A stretch of 64,000 bases of DNA, taken from an uncultured Prevotellaceae bacterium. GTDB taxonomy: Bacteria > Bacteroidota > Bacteroidia > Bacteroidales > Bacteroidaceae. The notes under the pieces are model-generated. The model saw only the letters and a list, made by a program, of their open reading frames with translations. It did no database searches and was not told the DNA's origin. The stretch lies in the NCBI GenBank assembly GCA_902785695.1, contig CACZZQ010000004.1:1-64000 (forward strand), written 5' to 3'. A program made the translations under genes and the position numbers. Numbering within the stretch: the stretch's first letter is position 1; the number at the start of each line of letters is the position of its first letter. Positions 8,120 to 16,711 of this stretch are shown in pieces.

Positions 8120-9241
8120 ATGATAGTGCCAAATCCTTTTATCACCAATGGATATGTTTCTCCGCACTATTTCTGTGACCGTGCGGAGGAGACAGGACAG
8201 TTGACAAGACTGGTAACCAATGGCAACAATGTGGCCCTCATTTCTCCCCGCCGACTTGGCAAGACGGGGCTGATACATCACTGTTTCCAGCAAGAAGAGA
8301 TCAAGGCTCATTATTATACATTCATCGTAGACATCTATGCCACTAAGAATCTGCAGGAGTTTGTCTATGAACTGGGGAAGGCCGTTCTTGGTGTTCTGAA
8401 AACAAGAGGTCGTAAGGCATGGGAAAAGTTCCTGAATACAATAGGCTCACTGCGCAGCAATATCTCGTTTGACATCAACGGCAATCCTGAATGGGGATTA
8501 GGTGTAGGCGATATCAAGGTTCCAGAGTTTACGCTTGACGAGATCTTTGCCTATCTGGAACAGGCCGACAAGCCCTGCATTGTGGCTATCGATGAGTTTC
8601 AGGTCATAGCCGACTATCCTGACAACAAGGTGGAAGCAGTCTTGCGTACAAGAATTCAGAAGTGTCGGAATGCTTGGTTCATCTACTCAGGTTCTCAGCG
8701 ACACATGATGTCTAAGATCTTCATCTCTCCATCTCGTCCATTCTATCAAAGTACCAGTCTGATGTCTATCGAGCCTATTGACTGTGAGAAATATATTGAG
8801 TTTGCGCAGGGGTTGTTCAGAGAATGCGATAAGGAAATAAAACGAGAGGCCATTGTTGCTGTCTACCAACGCTATGAAGGTGTTACCTGGTATTTACAGT
8901 CTGTCCTGAACGCATTGTTTACATTAACAGAGCCAGGTGCGTGGTGTACGGATAATATGATAGAGCCGGCTATCCAGCAGATTATTACTCAGCAGAGTTT
9001 TGCATATAAAGCATTGCTCTTCCAGCTGCCTCCAAAGCAGAAGGAAGTTCTGATGGCCATCTGCAAGGAGGGTAAAGCCACAAATCTGACCTCTCGTCCG
9101 TTCCTTCAGCGCTATCATCTTACTGCCAGCATGGTTCAGGGTGCTGTTAAAGGCCTTTTGGAAAAAGACTTTATCACTCACGACATGGGTACCTATACAC
9201 TTTACGACCAATTCTTTGCCCAATGGCTGTTACAACAGTAA
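8120..9241 (+). CDS. AAA family ATP-binding protein (archaeal-type ATPase)
   Basis: A 373-residue protein of the common Bacteroidetes family in which an STAND/AAA-like ATPase is followed by a winged-helix-like region. It opens NPFITNGYVSPHYFCDR, with Walker A SPRRLGKTGL (near residue 53) and Walker B CIVAIDEFQVI (near 155). A sensor region is SGSQRHMM (near 192). The C-terminal part (about 290-373, from LLFQLPPKQKEVL) looks like a DNA-binding helix bundle. It has its own promoter and no partner gene. Cellular role is unknown; such genes are common in variable regions. Confidence 0.8.
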   Translation: MIVPNPFITNGYVSPHYFCDRAEETGQLTRLVTNGNNVALISPRRLGKTGLIHHCFQQEEIKAHYYTFIVDIYATKNLQEFVYELGKAVLGVLKTRGRKAWEKFLNTIGSLRSNISFDINGNPEWGLGVGDIKVPEFTLDEIFAYLEQADKPCIVAIDEFQVIADYPDNKVEAVLRTRIQKCRNAWFIYSGSQRHMMSKIFISPSRPFYQSTSLMSIEPIDCEKYIEFAQGLFRECDKEIKREAIVAVYQRYEGVTWYLQSVLNALFTLTEPGAWCTDNMIEPAIQQIITQQSFAYKALLFQLPPKQKEVLMAICKEGKATNLTSRPFLQRYHLTASMVQGAVKGLLEKDFITHDMGTYTLYDQFFAQWLLQQ

Positions 9242-9260
9242 TCTGTTCCACGCCTGTCAC

Positions 9261-9308
9261 CTCCAGTCATCATCCATCAGACATCTCCCATCATCCATCT
9301 TCCATCAT
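9261..9308. repeat. CATCATCCATC-type low-complexity repeat
   Basis: Imperfect CATCATCCATC / CTCCCATCATCC units follow the ATPase stop codon. Similar in nature to the other minisatellites of this window; no function seen. Confidence 0.5.
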
Positions 9309-9408
9309 TGCAAGACAGGCACCTGTCCCTGATTGTCCCCTATGCTGTCGGGCAATGGCTTTGGGTACACCCTGCAGGCAATATACACATCACTGATGGC
9401 TTACTAAC

Positions 9409-9606
9409 TTATTTACTAATCTGTATTAACTTATCTCCAATTGCTTGTTCTATTCTGGCAATAGTAGAGGTGGTGAAGTTGTGCCTACCTGTTAGCCACT
9501 TCGACACCTCAGAGTCTCGCTTGCCCAGTCTGCAGGCAAGCTCATGTTGCGTGATACCCTTCTTCTTCAAAACGGCATCCAATCTTTCCGCTATACCATA
9601 CGACAA
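9409..9606 (-). CDS. XRE-family helix-turn-helix protein, probably 5'-truncated
   Basis: The 65 residues hold a complete HTH domain: KGITQHELACRLGKRDSEVS then KWLTGRHNFTTSTIARIEQA. The family resembles antitoxin-type regulators. The only start in frame is a TTG at 9606, yet the frame stays open upstream to about 9667 and encodes SAIPREQRAEFD, which looks like the normal N-terminus of such proteins, without an ATG. The 5' end has therefore probably decayed. No toxin gene is next to it. A 16-base palindrome lies just upstream (9669-9684). Confidence 0.6.
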   Translation of the reverse strand: MSYGIAERLDAVLKKKGITQHELACRLGKRDSEVSKWLTGRHNFTTSTIARIEQAIGDKLIQISK

Positions 9607-9668
9607 ATCGAACTCAGCCCTCTGTTCCCGAGGAATGGCGGAAAGACACTGTCTGAAAACGGTAAGAC

Positions 9669-9684
9669 TTCACTTTTAAGTGAA
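9669..9684. promoter_or_regulatory. Palindrome, possible operator of the HTH gene
   Basis: TTCACTTTTAAGTGAA: 7-base arms around TT, directly upstream of the HTH reading frame. HTH antitoxins usually bind such sites in their own promoter. Inferred from position and symmetry only. Confidence 0.4.
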
Positions 9685-9770
9685 AAATCTGTAAAACTTT
9701 AACATTTCACATCTAAATCTACTCCAAATCTTGATAGTTTTTCGTCAGCAAGAGCGTAAAAAGGAGTTAG

Positions 9771-10022
9771 TCACTCCCATTCATCCAAGCTGGCATGAGC
9801 CTCAACCTCATTCTCTATGCTGTCAGGCAATGCAGGGAAGAAATCATAGCCAGTAATTCGCTCCACGTCATCCACCGTGTTGACGAACTGGTCTTTCTTC
9901 CTCTTCCCCTCATTGTTCCTCACCACATAGCCAATGGCCTTTGGCACGCCTCGCAGACATAGAATCACCTTAAAGAATGCCTCGGGTACCACCTCCCTGT
10001 TCTCCCCTATCGTCTCATGCAC
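9771..10022 (-). pseudogene. C-terminal fragment of a DNA/RNA non-specific endonuclease
   Basis: Eighty-three residues match the C-terminal end of the NUC1/EndA-type nucleases of Bacteroidetes as I recall it: VVPEAFFKVILCL, PKAIGYVVRN, VNTVDDVERITGYDFFPALP and a final EVEAHASLDEW. The catalytic region (DRGH and the metal-binding Asn) should be upstream but is absent. The upstream DNA is low-complexity and the only start is a GTG. A leftover of a deleted gene. Confidence 0.65.
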
Positions 10023-10302
10023 CCTGTTCAGAAAGTGTTGCGTACTCTGACATACTTTGAGAATCCTCCAAGACTCTCAGACTTTTTCCAAGAATCTTGG
10101 AGAAACCTCTGACTTCTCCAAGAATTTCTACAACTTTTTAGGAGTATCTCGTAGAATCTCACAAGACGGGGTTTACTGATGGCTTACGTTCCACCCTGCA
10201 AAATGAGCTATACGCCGCATTGGAAACTATGATTACTATATATATGGAAAGGACTGCACTTGATGTACAGCCCTTTCCACATGTGTTTTTAATGTTGTAC
10301 AA
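10023..10302. other. Gene-free low-complexity stretch at the left border of the T6SS cluster
   Basis: It contains repeated words such as CCAAGA, CTTGGAGAA and TCTCCAAGAATTTC with weak self-complementarity (for example CCAAGACTC and TCTTGGAG). I see no gene or clear terminator. The sharp change to AT-rich DNA happens here. Confidence 0.5.
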
Positions 10303-11184
10303 CTACAACTTTAATAAGTTCCTAATTTTCATATAAAGTTTTTGTTTTGTTGATACTACTGATGGTACCCTTTGTTCATCACCTATTATGGAAGCAAGTG
10401 CGATACAAATATTGTCATATCCACCTGCATCTAACGCAAGCTTCATCAATTCATCACGACATTTCATAACATCGATGCTATTCCTCTCTATTACTTTTTT
10501 TATTTCCTTATTGGTACAGTAACCACATAATCCATCACTACATAATAATAATATGTCGTTCGGATTAATTGAATAATTTACAATATCAGGACAGGGTTGA
10601 GAATTAACATCACCCAAGCATCTTGTTATAACACTATTATCAGGATGTGTAAAAGATTCTTTTTCTGTTATCTCACCTTTATCTATTAACTCCTGTACTA
10701 ATGAATGATCTTTTGATAATAATTTAAGTCCCTTAAAAGCATTATAAACATAACATCGACTATCCCCACACCACGCAACATGGGCAATGTCTTTATAAAT
10801 CCAACACACTACAATAGTGGTTCCCATGCCTACGGTTTCTGGATCATTTATAATTCTCTTATTGATTAATTCGTCTGCCTTTAAGATGCAATTGCGGAGA
10901 TAGTCTTCTATAGTGTTATTGGATATTACTAATTCTATTTTGTCTCTTGAAAAAGAATTACGTATAGATTCAACTGCTATTGAAGAAGCAACTTCTCCTG
11001 CATTTGTTCCTCCCATTCCATCCGCGACAACAAGGATTGCTCCATATTCGTTTAATTGAATATAAGTCGGAGTTTCATTAAGCGTCCAGACCTGTTTTGA
11101 CAGGTCTGGACATATAATGAAAGCATCTTCGTTGTTTGTACGTTCCTTGCCAGTATCGGTAATCGCTGCAATTTTTATCTTCAT
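10303..11184 (-). CDS. PP2C-family serine/threonine protein phosphatase
   Basis: It removes phosphate from Ser/Thr residues, using two metal ions. Motifs of the PPM/PP2C fold are in order: NNEDA (near residue 20), VVADGMGGTNAGEVAS (near 55), WCGDSRCYVY (near 135), LLLCSDGLCGY (near 205) and the final DNICIAL (near 265). I start it at the ATG at 11184 rather than the TTG two codons earlier. No membrane segment is seen, so it is probably cytoplasmic. It is the last gene of the T6SS operon, 20 bases after the preceding gene and two genes from the Ser/Thr kinase. It presumably reverses the kinase, as PppA/PpkA do in other T6SSs. Confidence 0.88.
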   Translation of the reverse strand: MKIKIAAITDTGKERTNNEDAFIICPDLSKQVWTLNETPTYIQLNEYGAILVVADGMGGTNAGEVASSIAVESIRNSFSRDKIELVISNNTIEDYLRNCILKADELINKRIINDPETVGMGTTIVVCWIYKDIAHVAWCGDSRCYVYNAFKGLKLLSKDHSLVQELIDKGEITEKESFTHPDNSVITRCLGDVNSQPCPDIVNYSINPNDILLLCSDGLCGYCTNKEIKKVIERNSIDVMKCRDELMKLALDAGGYDNICIALASIIGDEQRVPSVVSTKQKLYMKIRNLLKL

Positions 11185-11204
11185 AAACAATTTTCAATTT
11201 TGTT

Positions 11205-12986
11205 TTATGTCTTAGGAACGAATTTCTTTTGCTCAGTTTTTGTTTTTTGTATAATACTAACCTTACCAGATTCACGTTTGCGTGGGGCGGGTTTTGTGTA
11301 TGTCAACTCAAACGGAAGGGTTATAGGGGGACATCCATCTTCTTGTACTATAATGTCAAAATTATTGATGCCCTCTTTTAATGGCGAAACAGAACATTTA
11401 TGTTTAAATACGCTAGAAGAATGTATTTCTGTAGTTAATGTGTCACTACTTGCTATGCCGACTTGCAAAGAATAGTTTTGGTCATCAGCAGATGGAATCA
11501 AAATGTTAAGCTGAAAAGTTGCTGTGCCATCTTTACTTACTTGTACATCAGTGGTTTCAAGATCGAAATATTTATAATGCCAAGCAAGTGTTTCGAGTGT
11601 CATTACAGGAGACATCAAACCGTGGTATTGAATCTGAACTGGATATTTCAATTTATTATTTTCGCTATAAAGCATCTCATCAGGTAATGATTTTGGAAAA
11701 TTTAATGTACAATCATATTGGATACGGTTGCCGGACTCCGTTACACGCTGTGTTTTTGACAACACATCGATATTACATCCATACTCATCATCGGAAATAA
11801 GTGTAACATTTTCTGGTGATATTTCTTTTGGCATATCTAAATAAACAACAGTTTGAAATCTTCGATGTTTAAACGGGATGTCCTCACCTTTGTTTAATTT
11901 AAAAGAAAAAGATTTATCAATTATCTGCAATACTCCGTATTTTCCATTATGCAATTCTACAATCGCGTTGTTACCATAAAGTTCCACTTTTTTAAACTGA
12001 GGAGGTAAAACTTCAGTCGTGTCATTCAGCACAATCCCATATAGATTTTGGTTTAGTGTTAAAGAAAGAGGTGTGTATGGTTTCCATTTAGGGGGGGCTT
12101 TCCTCAAGAATTCACGATTCATCTCACTGCTTTTTACTGATAAAGGCATTAAAAATTCATCAAAAGAAACAGTTACTTCCTGCCCACTTTTATGAGTATG
12201 TGCTCGTAAAATGGTTTGCCCCTGTTCATTTATAGAAAGTAATGCACCTTTTATCTCTGCTTGATTCTTGGGGTTTGGTTCCTGTTCACTTGCATACAAG
12301 GGGGATAGACTTCCGTTTTTCCCACTATAATAAAAAACCTTTTCTTTCGCTACAACAATTCCAATCCCTTCATCATTAATCGATGATATGAAACTAATGT
12401 CGTCAATGTCGAAATCCTTTCCTCCATATTCCATTCTCATATGTTCCATGTCTTCATTTAAAAGCAAGGGATACCTACCTTTCTTCTTTTCCCATTTTTC
12501 GTAGGTTTCACATGAGGCATATCCATTATGAAAGGGCATTGCTTCTATGAATTTTTCCATACTCACACTTCCATCTGGTGACATATATCGAAAAACTGCG
12601 TCGCCTTTCTTTTCTTTCACAAGCAGGTGTCTAGAATGAAACAATTGATCTTTATCAAATAATGCATAATCACCCTTTACGGGAGTGAATTTCCCGTCTT
12701 CCGTGTATATTCCTTTAATGGCTGTTGTTGGGATATTGCCTTTATATTCTGTTGATACTGCAAGACCTTCGTGGAATGGTGCAACATAGTCTTTTGTATT
12801 AATCAATTTTTCTCCATTCATTGACCAAATGATTGTGCTACCACCAGTAGTTGTTTTCAGTACGTCAGCAAATTGTTGTTTCTTAATACTCTCCCATTCT
12901 GGCTCAATAAGCCATTTTGCTACTTGGCTGTGTACCTGTCCATACAGCGCAAAAGAACAACATAGTGCAAATAATCTTGTTTTCAT
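11205..12986 (-). CDS. Secreted protein with WG-repeat-like stretches, T6SS-associated, function unknown
   Basis: The 593-residue protein has an N-terminal signal peptide (MKTRLFALCCSFALYGQVHS). The middle holds repeating units of about 45-60 residues, such as FHEGLAVS...GIYTEDGKF and FHNGYASC...PLLLNEDM, which resemble WG-type beta repeats. The last 200 residues look like two beta-sandwich domains (ADDQNYSLQVGIAS, INNFDIIVQEDG). It probably sits in the periplasm or outer membrane. It lies between the kinase (23 bases) and phosphatase (20 bases) genes; a sensor or structural role in that signalling pair is a guess. No catalytic motif seen. Confidence 0.6.
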   Translation of the reverse strand: MKTRLFALCCSFALYGQVHSQVAKWLIEPEWESIKKQQFADVLKTTTGGSTIIWSMNGEKLINTKDYVAPFHEGLAVSTEYKGNIPTTAIKGIYTEDGKFTPVKGDYALFDKDQLFHSRHLLVKEKKGDAVFRYMSPDGSVSMEKFIEAMPFHNGYASCETYEKWEKKKGRYPLLLNEDMEHMRMEYGGKDFDIDDISFISSINDEGIGIVVAKEKVFYYSGKNGSLSPLYASEQEPNPKNQAEIKGALLSINEQGQTILRAHTHKSGQEVTVSFDEFLMPLSVKSSEMNREFLRKAPPKWKPYTPLSLTLNQNLYGIVLNDTTEVLPPQFKKVELYGNNAIVELHNGKYGVLQIIDKSFSFKLNKGEDIPFKHRRFQTVVYLDMPKEISPENVTLISDDEYGCNIDVLSKTQRVTESGNRIQYDCTLNFPKSLPDEMLYSENNKLKYPVQIQYHGLMSPVMTLETLAWHYKYFDLETTDVQVSKDGTATFQLNILIPSADDQNYSLQVGIASSDTLTTEIHSSSVFKHKCSVSPLKEGINNFDIIVQEDGCPPITLPFELTYTKPAPRKRESGKVSIIQKTKTEQKKFVPKT

Positions 12987-13009
12987 ATCTATTTGTTTTT
13001 AAGAATCTT

Positions 13010-14497
13010 CTAGTTTTTCATTTTATCTTGTAGCCTCTCTATTTCATAGCTTATTTCTTTAATAACCGAATCATTCTTTGATTGTAAAGCCCATTTGTAT
13101 GCAGTCTTCCAATGATCTAAGGTTTCTTTCGCCTTTCCACCAGTAGTATCTACATAACAATAATAGACTCCTATTCGATAGTGGGCATCTGCCTCTATTA
13201 ATGAATAAAGTGATGAATCTTTATGCGATATTATTTTTTGTGATAAAACAAAACTTAATTCATAGTTTTCTTTGGGTTTCCCACTCGGTTCTTCATAACT
13301 GAAACCCAAAAGTCGCTTTCGTCTTTTTGATTCTGGATTTGAATAACAACCATACGAAAAAGCCATTTCATATATTGCTGGTAAATAATCCGTTTTGCTT
13401 AAACTGTCCATAAGATTAATTCCTGTTGAAAATGTCTCGATATTATTACTCGCAATCATATTCAACGCCTTTTCATATAGTTCCTCATTACTCAGTTGAG
13501 GTACTTCTTCTTTTGTTTCTGGTTTGAAGAAAAAATATAATGTGGAAAAAATTAACAAAATAGCAATAACATTTAACATCAAAAATAGAAATTTCTTTGA
13601 TTTTATAGGATATTGCTTTGCTTCTGCACTCATTTTAATTTGTTTGGCCGAAGGTCTGTCTCCAGGTTCTTTGGACAAGCATGCATGTATTAACCTTTGG
13701 ATGTCAGATGACACGTTCGGTATAACAGGCATTGCAACATTTGACTCCATTTGATTCTTTCCACCTTCTTCACCAAATGGAACTTTGCCTGTTAATATTT
13801 CACAAAGTGTAGCGCCAAAGGCCCAAATGTCGCTCTGTGGCATTGGCTCTGCTCCTTCCAAGAATCGTTCTGGAGCCATATACGCAAGCGTTCCACTATT
13901 ATCTTCATCATTATAGAATTCGTGAGTACCGCCTCTTTGTGAACTGATTCCAAAGTCTGTAATGGCATAGTGATTTGTGTCATCCAGCAAAATATTGGCG
14001 GGTTTGATGTCTTGATGAATAATCGGTGGATTAAGTGTATGTAAATATTCCAAGCCACTAGAGACATCTTTGATATATTTCCAAATATTATCGTTTCCTG
14101 TCAAATTGCCTACCAGCAACTCAGAGGACCCTAATTTGCAATAAGGTAAAACCAAATATGGTGTTTCTTTGAATATCGAGAAATGTGTAGGATGGATCAG
14201 GTTCGTATGATGGCAGTTGAACACAATCATATATTCGTCCCGAAATCTTTGCTCACCTTCTATATCAAGGGCATTTTGAGGGCGATATATTTTGATGGCA
14301 ACCATTAGACCTAGTTTTTCAATTTCATCGTCATTTAGACGCGCTATATCTGACAATTGGACATCCTCAGTTACCGTGTTTGTATCTAAAGCAAGCCAAA
14401 CGTCAGCAGTGGCACCATCAACACTAAGTGGGCGGATTAACGCATAATGCCCATCAAATAGTTCACTATTATCTGCAAATTCTTCAATATTCAACAT
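13010..14497 (-). CDS. Membrane-anchored Ser/Thr protein kinase with C-terminal repeat domain
   Basis: A Hanks-type kinase of 495 residues. The kinase domain (about 15-290) has the ATP-binding Lys in VAIK (Lys69), the catalytic loop IIHQDIKPAN (Asp163), DFGIS (181-185) and APE (near 208). The HRD Arg is replaced by Gln (HQD), so activation-loop control may differ from RD kinases. One membrane helix follows (about 303-325), then a periplasmic domain of about 165 residues with Sel1/TPR-like helices (YEMAFSYG, AHYRIGVYYCY). The N-terminal kinase therefore faces the cytoplasm. It is in the T6SS operon with a PP2C and an FHA protein, and is the likely writer of the phospho-Thr mark. Confidence 0.88.
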   Translation of the reverse strand: MLNIEEFADNSELFDGHYALIRPLSVDGATADVWLALDTNTVTEDVQLSDIARLNDDEIEKLGLMVAIKIYRPQNALDIEGEQRFRDEYMIVFNCHHTNLIHPTHFSIFKETPYLVLPYCKLGSSELLVGNLTGNDNIWKYIKDVSSGLEYLHTLNPPIIHQDIKPANILLDDTNHYAITDFGISSQRGGTHEFYNDEDNSGTLAYMAPERFLEGAEPMPQSDIWAFGATLCEILTGKVPFGEEGGKNQMESNVAMPVIPNVSSDIQRLIHACLSKEPGDRPSAKQIKMSAEAKQYPIKSKKFLFLMLNVIAILLIFSTLYFFFKPETKEEVPQLSNEELYEKALNMIASNNIETFSTGINLMDSLSKTDYLPAIYEMAFSYGCYSNPESKRRKRLLGFSYEEPSGKPKENYELSFVLSQKIISHKDSSLYSLIEADAHYRIGVYYCYVDTTGGKAKETLDHWKTAYKWALQSKNDSVIKEISYEIERLQDKMKN

Positions 14498-14582
14498 GTT
14501 TTTATCTACTTAAGGAATGTCCTTCCTTATTTTGAAGATTATTCCACAATTAACAATTATCTCTTTTTAGTATTTCTACTCA

Positions 14583-15584
14583 TTACTTAAGCCTCAACTT
14601 CTCACCTTCAGATAAAACTGAAAATGAAGTTTTATGGTTCATTTTCGTTAAACTTGCCAGTTTTATTCCAAAATGCTGAGAAACTGTATATAGAGATTCA
14701 CCATTCTTTGCTTTATAGAAGTCTTGGGCTCCCTCGTATTTCTTTTTCTTTTTCCCTAGGAAAACAATGTCACCTTCTTGAAAATCATTCTCGCTGGTTG
14801 TTTCATTGAATAGCAATAAATCTCTTTTTGATATATCATATTTCATCGCGATAGAAGATAATGTTTCGCCTGGGTACAAAATAGTACATCTGACCCCATT
14901 AATTTCTACCACGAATTTTCTTATAGTCCTCTCAAACTCCTCTTGCTCTTCCGACTCTTCGGTCTCTTCCATCTGTATGTCTTTCCTTGTTATCAGCTCA
15001 GCTCTTGTTATGGTTCTTGTAATCGTCACCGTTTTTCCTGGACGGAGTTTTACACCTCCATTAATGGCATACAGTTTATAACTATCAATATAACCAATTA
15101 ATGCCTTTGCGTATGTTGGTGAGGTTGCATAGCCAGCCCTTTGCAGTCCATTTGCCCAACCGCGATAGTCATATACGCTTTTTGAAAATAGAGGTTTGTA
15201 TCTACTATTGTTTTTGAGAAACACCGAATGGTCTCTGTACGATTCTGCAGCAGATGAATAAACACGGAACGGACTTTTCTGAGGGTCATCATCCCATGCA
15301 AGATAGATTTTTCCAGTCCAGCCTCCATACGCTTTAATGCCAAAATGATTATTCGCATTTCTTGTCAATCCACTTTTTCCAGCACCAGACTCCAATATTC
15401 CTTGTGCTAAAGTAATTGGAGCTGGAATTCCAAATTCTCTTTCTTGTTCTAATGCAACTTGCTTAAATTGGGCAATATAGGATTGGATGTCGGAAGAGGT
15501 TTGTGCAGAGAAACTTAATGGAACTGAACACAATATGTATACCATGATGACCTCTGAAAAAACCATGTATATTTTCTTCGGCAT
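14583..15584 (-). CDS. Secreted glucosaminidase with two LysM domains
   Basis: A GH73-type peptidoglycan hydrolase that cuts after N-acetylglucosamine. After a signal peptide (cleavage near SFSAQ) the catalytic domain (about 35-180) shows ITLAQGILESGAGKS, with the catalytic Glu, and NNHFGIKAYGGW. Two LysM modules bind glycan strands: VRCTILYPGETLSSIAMKYD (near 225) and YKAKNGESLYTVSQHFGIK (near 285). I start at the ATG at 15584; a TTG two codons earlier would overlap the upstream gene. Its place in the T6SS operon suggests it opens the cell wall for the apparatus, or is exported as an effector. No immunity gene is evident beside it, which favours the assembly role. Confidence 0.85.
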   Translation of the reverse strand: MPKKIYMVFSEVIMVYILCSVPLSFSAQTSSDIQSYIAQFKQVALEQEREFGIPAPITLAQGILESGAGKSGLTRNANNHFGIKAYGGWTGKIYLAWDDDPQKSPFRVYSSAAESYRDHSVFLKNNSRYKPLFSKSVYDYRGWANGLQRAGYATSPTYAKALIGYIDSYKLYAINGGVKLRPGKTVTITRTITRAELITRKDIQMEETEESEEQEEFERTIRKFVVEINGVRCTILYPGETLSSIAMKYDISKRDLLLFNETTSENDFQEGDIVFLGKKKKKYEGAQDFYKAKNGESLYTVSQHFGIKLASLTKMNHKTSFSVLSEGEKLRLK

Positions 15585-15586
15585 AA

Positions 15587-16708
15587 TCAATAATCTTTAT
15601 TGGTTATTATTCTATAGGTTATGGGAGCATTTTCCATCATAATATTACGTGTATGTGTTCCAAGATACTTATCTGTTAAGGATTCTCCAGGATTATCAGA
15701 AAACCAGAAGTAATCCATAATAAGAGCTGCAATAATAACGATGAGAGCCACTACCAGTGCCACCCATCCACCCACAGCCACAAGAGCTACAACGATTGCA
15801 TCGATGATTATTTGCTCCAAAAGTTCTCGAAGTCCGTCCATATAAAGAGAAAATGAGTATTCGAAATCTCCTTGTATCATAGCATATGTTCCCTTGCAAA
15901 TTTTCTCTATGACAGAAAGATATTTTAGTCCAGGAATCTTATTAAGGATATCAATCACGGGCTTGATGATGGTTTTCACTTTCGAGAGTATCTTATTCGC
16001 GACTGAAAGTCCCTTGGTCAAAGGGCTGTTCTTTATCATCTTACCCAATTCCTTGACACATTCGATGGCCTCTTTTTTCGTCAATTGGTTTCCGAACTCC
16101 TTTGTAGCACTAACTATTCCAAAACGGCTTGCTTCTTGAAGAAATCTTTTACATGGCCGCATAATGTTACGTATTCTCATGGGTTTCTTAGCTGGGAATT
16201 TATTTATTCTGCGTAACAGCCCTTGATACTGTGAGTTAAGCACCTCTTCCCATTTGCTAAGTACATAGGCAAGTCCCGCTTCTTCTTTCGATGGGGTTAC
16301 CATTTTTTCTAACAGATATGCTCCATTTACTGCTTTAGCACTTACATCGTAAGCTGATTTCAAAGTATCTTTTACAGGCAATGGCTGATAATGGCTTGTT
16401 GGCGCAGCTGTTATAATTGGTGACGGTGTAGCAGATATATAGCATTGAGGAGATGCAGCACTAAAAAAAGGGCCAGTTTGTTTCAGTGCATTATATGTGG
16501 TATCTCCAACAATGCCAGTTTGGTCTATTCGTGGATTATGGCTATCTTGAAAAGCACGTACTGCTTTTTCTGTTTCAGGACCATAATAGCCATCCACCTT
16601 GAGTCTTTGCCATTTCCCTCTATACCGATCTAATGACAAAGCTGCATTAAGCATGGTTTGAACAGCTTCTACATCTTTGTTATATACATTGCTACGTTGT
16701 AAATACAT
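15587..16708 (-). CDS. Peptidoglycan-binding-domain protein with a C-terminal hydrophobic hairpin
   Basis: The 373 residues start without a signal peptide. A PG_binding_1 domain is at about 10-80 (VDGYYGPETEKAVRAFQ). A helical middle part follows, with many Lys, and then two near-contiguous hydrophobic stretches at about 300-335 (DAIVVALVAVGGWVALV and VALIVIIAALIMDYFWF). The lack of a leader, the wall-binding head and the membrane hairpin fit a T6SS-delivered pore-forming or wall-targeted effector, or else a part of the apparatus that spans into the wall. I cannot decide. It lies 3 bases after tssF and 2 bases before the glucosaminidase gene. Confidence 0.6.
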   Translation of the reverse strand: MYLQRSNVYNKDVEAVQTMLNAALSLDRYRGKWQRLKVDGYYGPETEKAVRAFQDSHNPRIDQTGIVGDTTYNALKQTGPFFSAASPQCYISATPSPIITAAPTSHYQPLPVKDTLKSAYDVSAKAVNGAYLLEKMVTPSKEEAGLAYVLSKWEEVLNSQYQGLLRRINKFPAKKPMRIRNIMRPCKRFLQEASRFGIVSATKEFGNQLTKKEAIECVKELGKMIKNSPLTKGLSVANKILSKVKTIIKPVIDILNKIPGLKYLSVIEKICKGTYAMIQGDFEYSFSLYMDGLRELLEQIIIDAIVVALVAVGGWVALVVALIVIIAALIMDYFWFSDNPGESLTDKYLGTHTRNIMMENAPITYRIITNKDY

Positions 16709-16711
16709 ACA

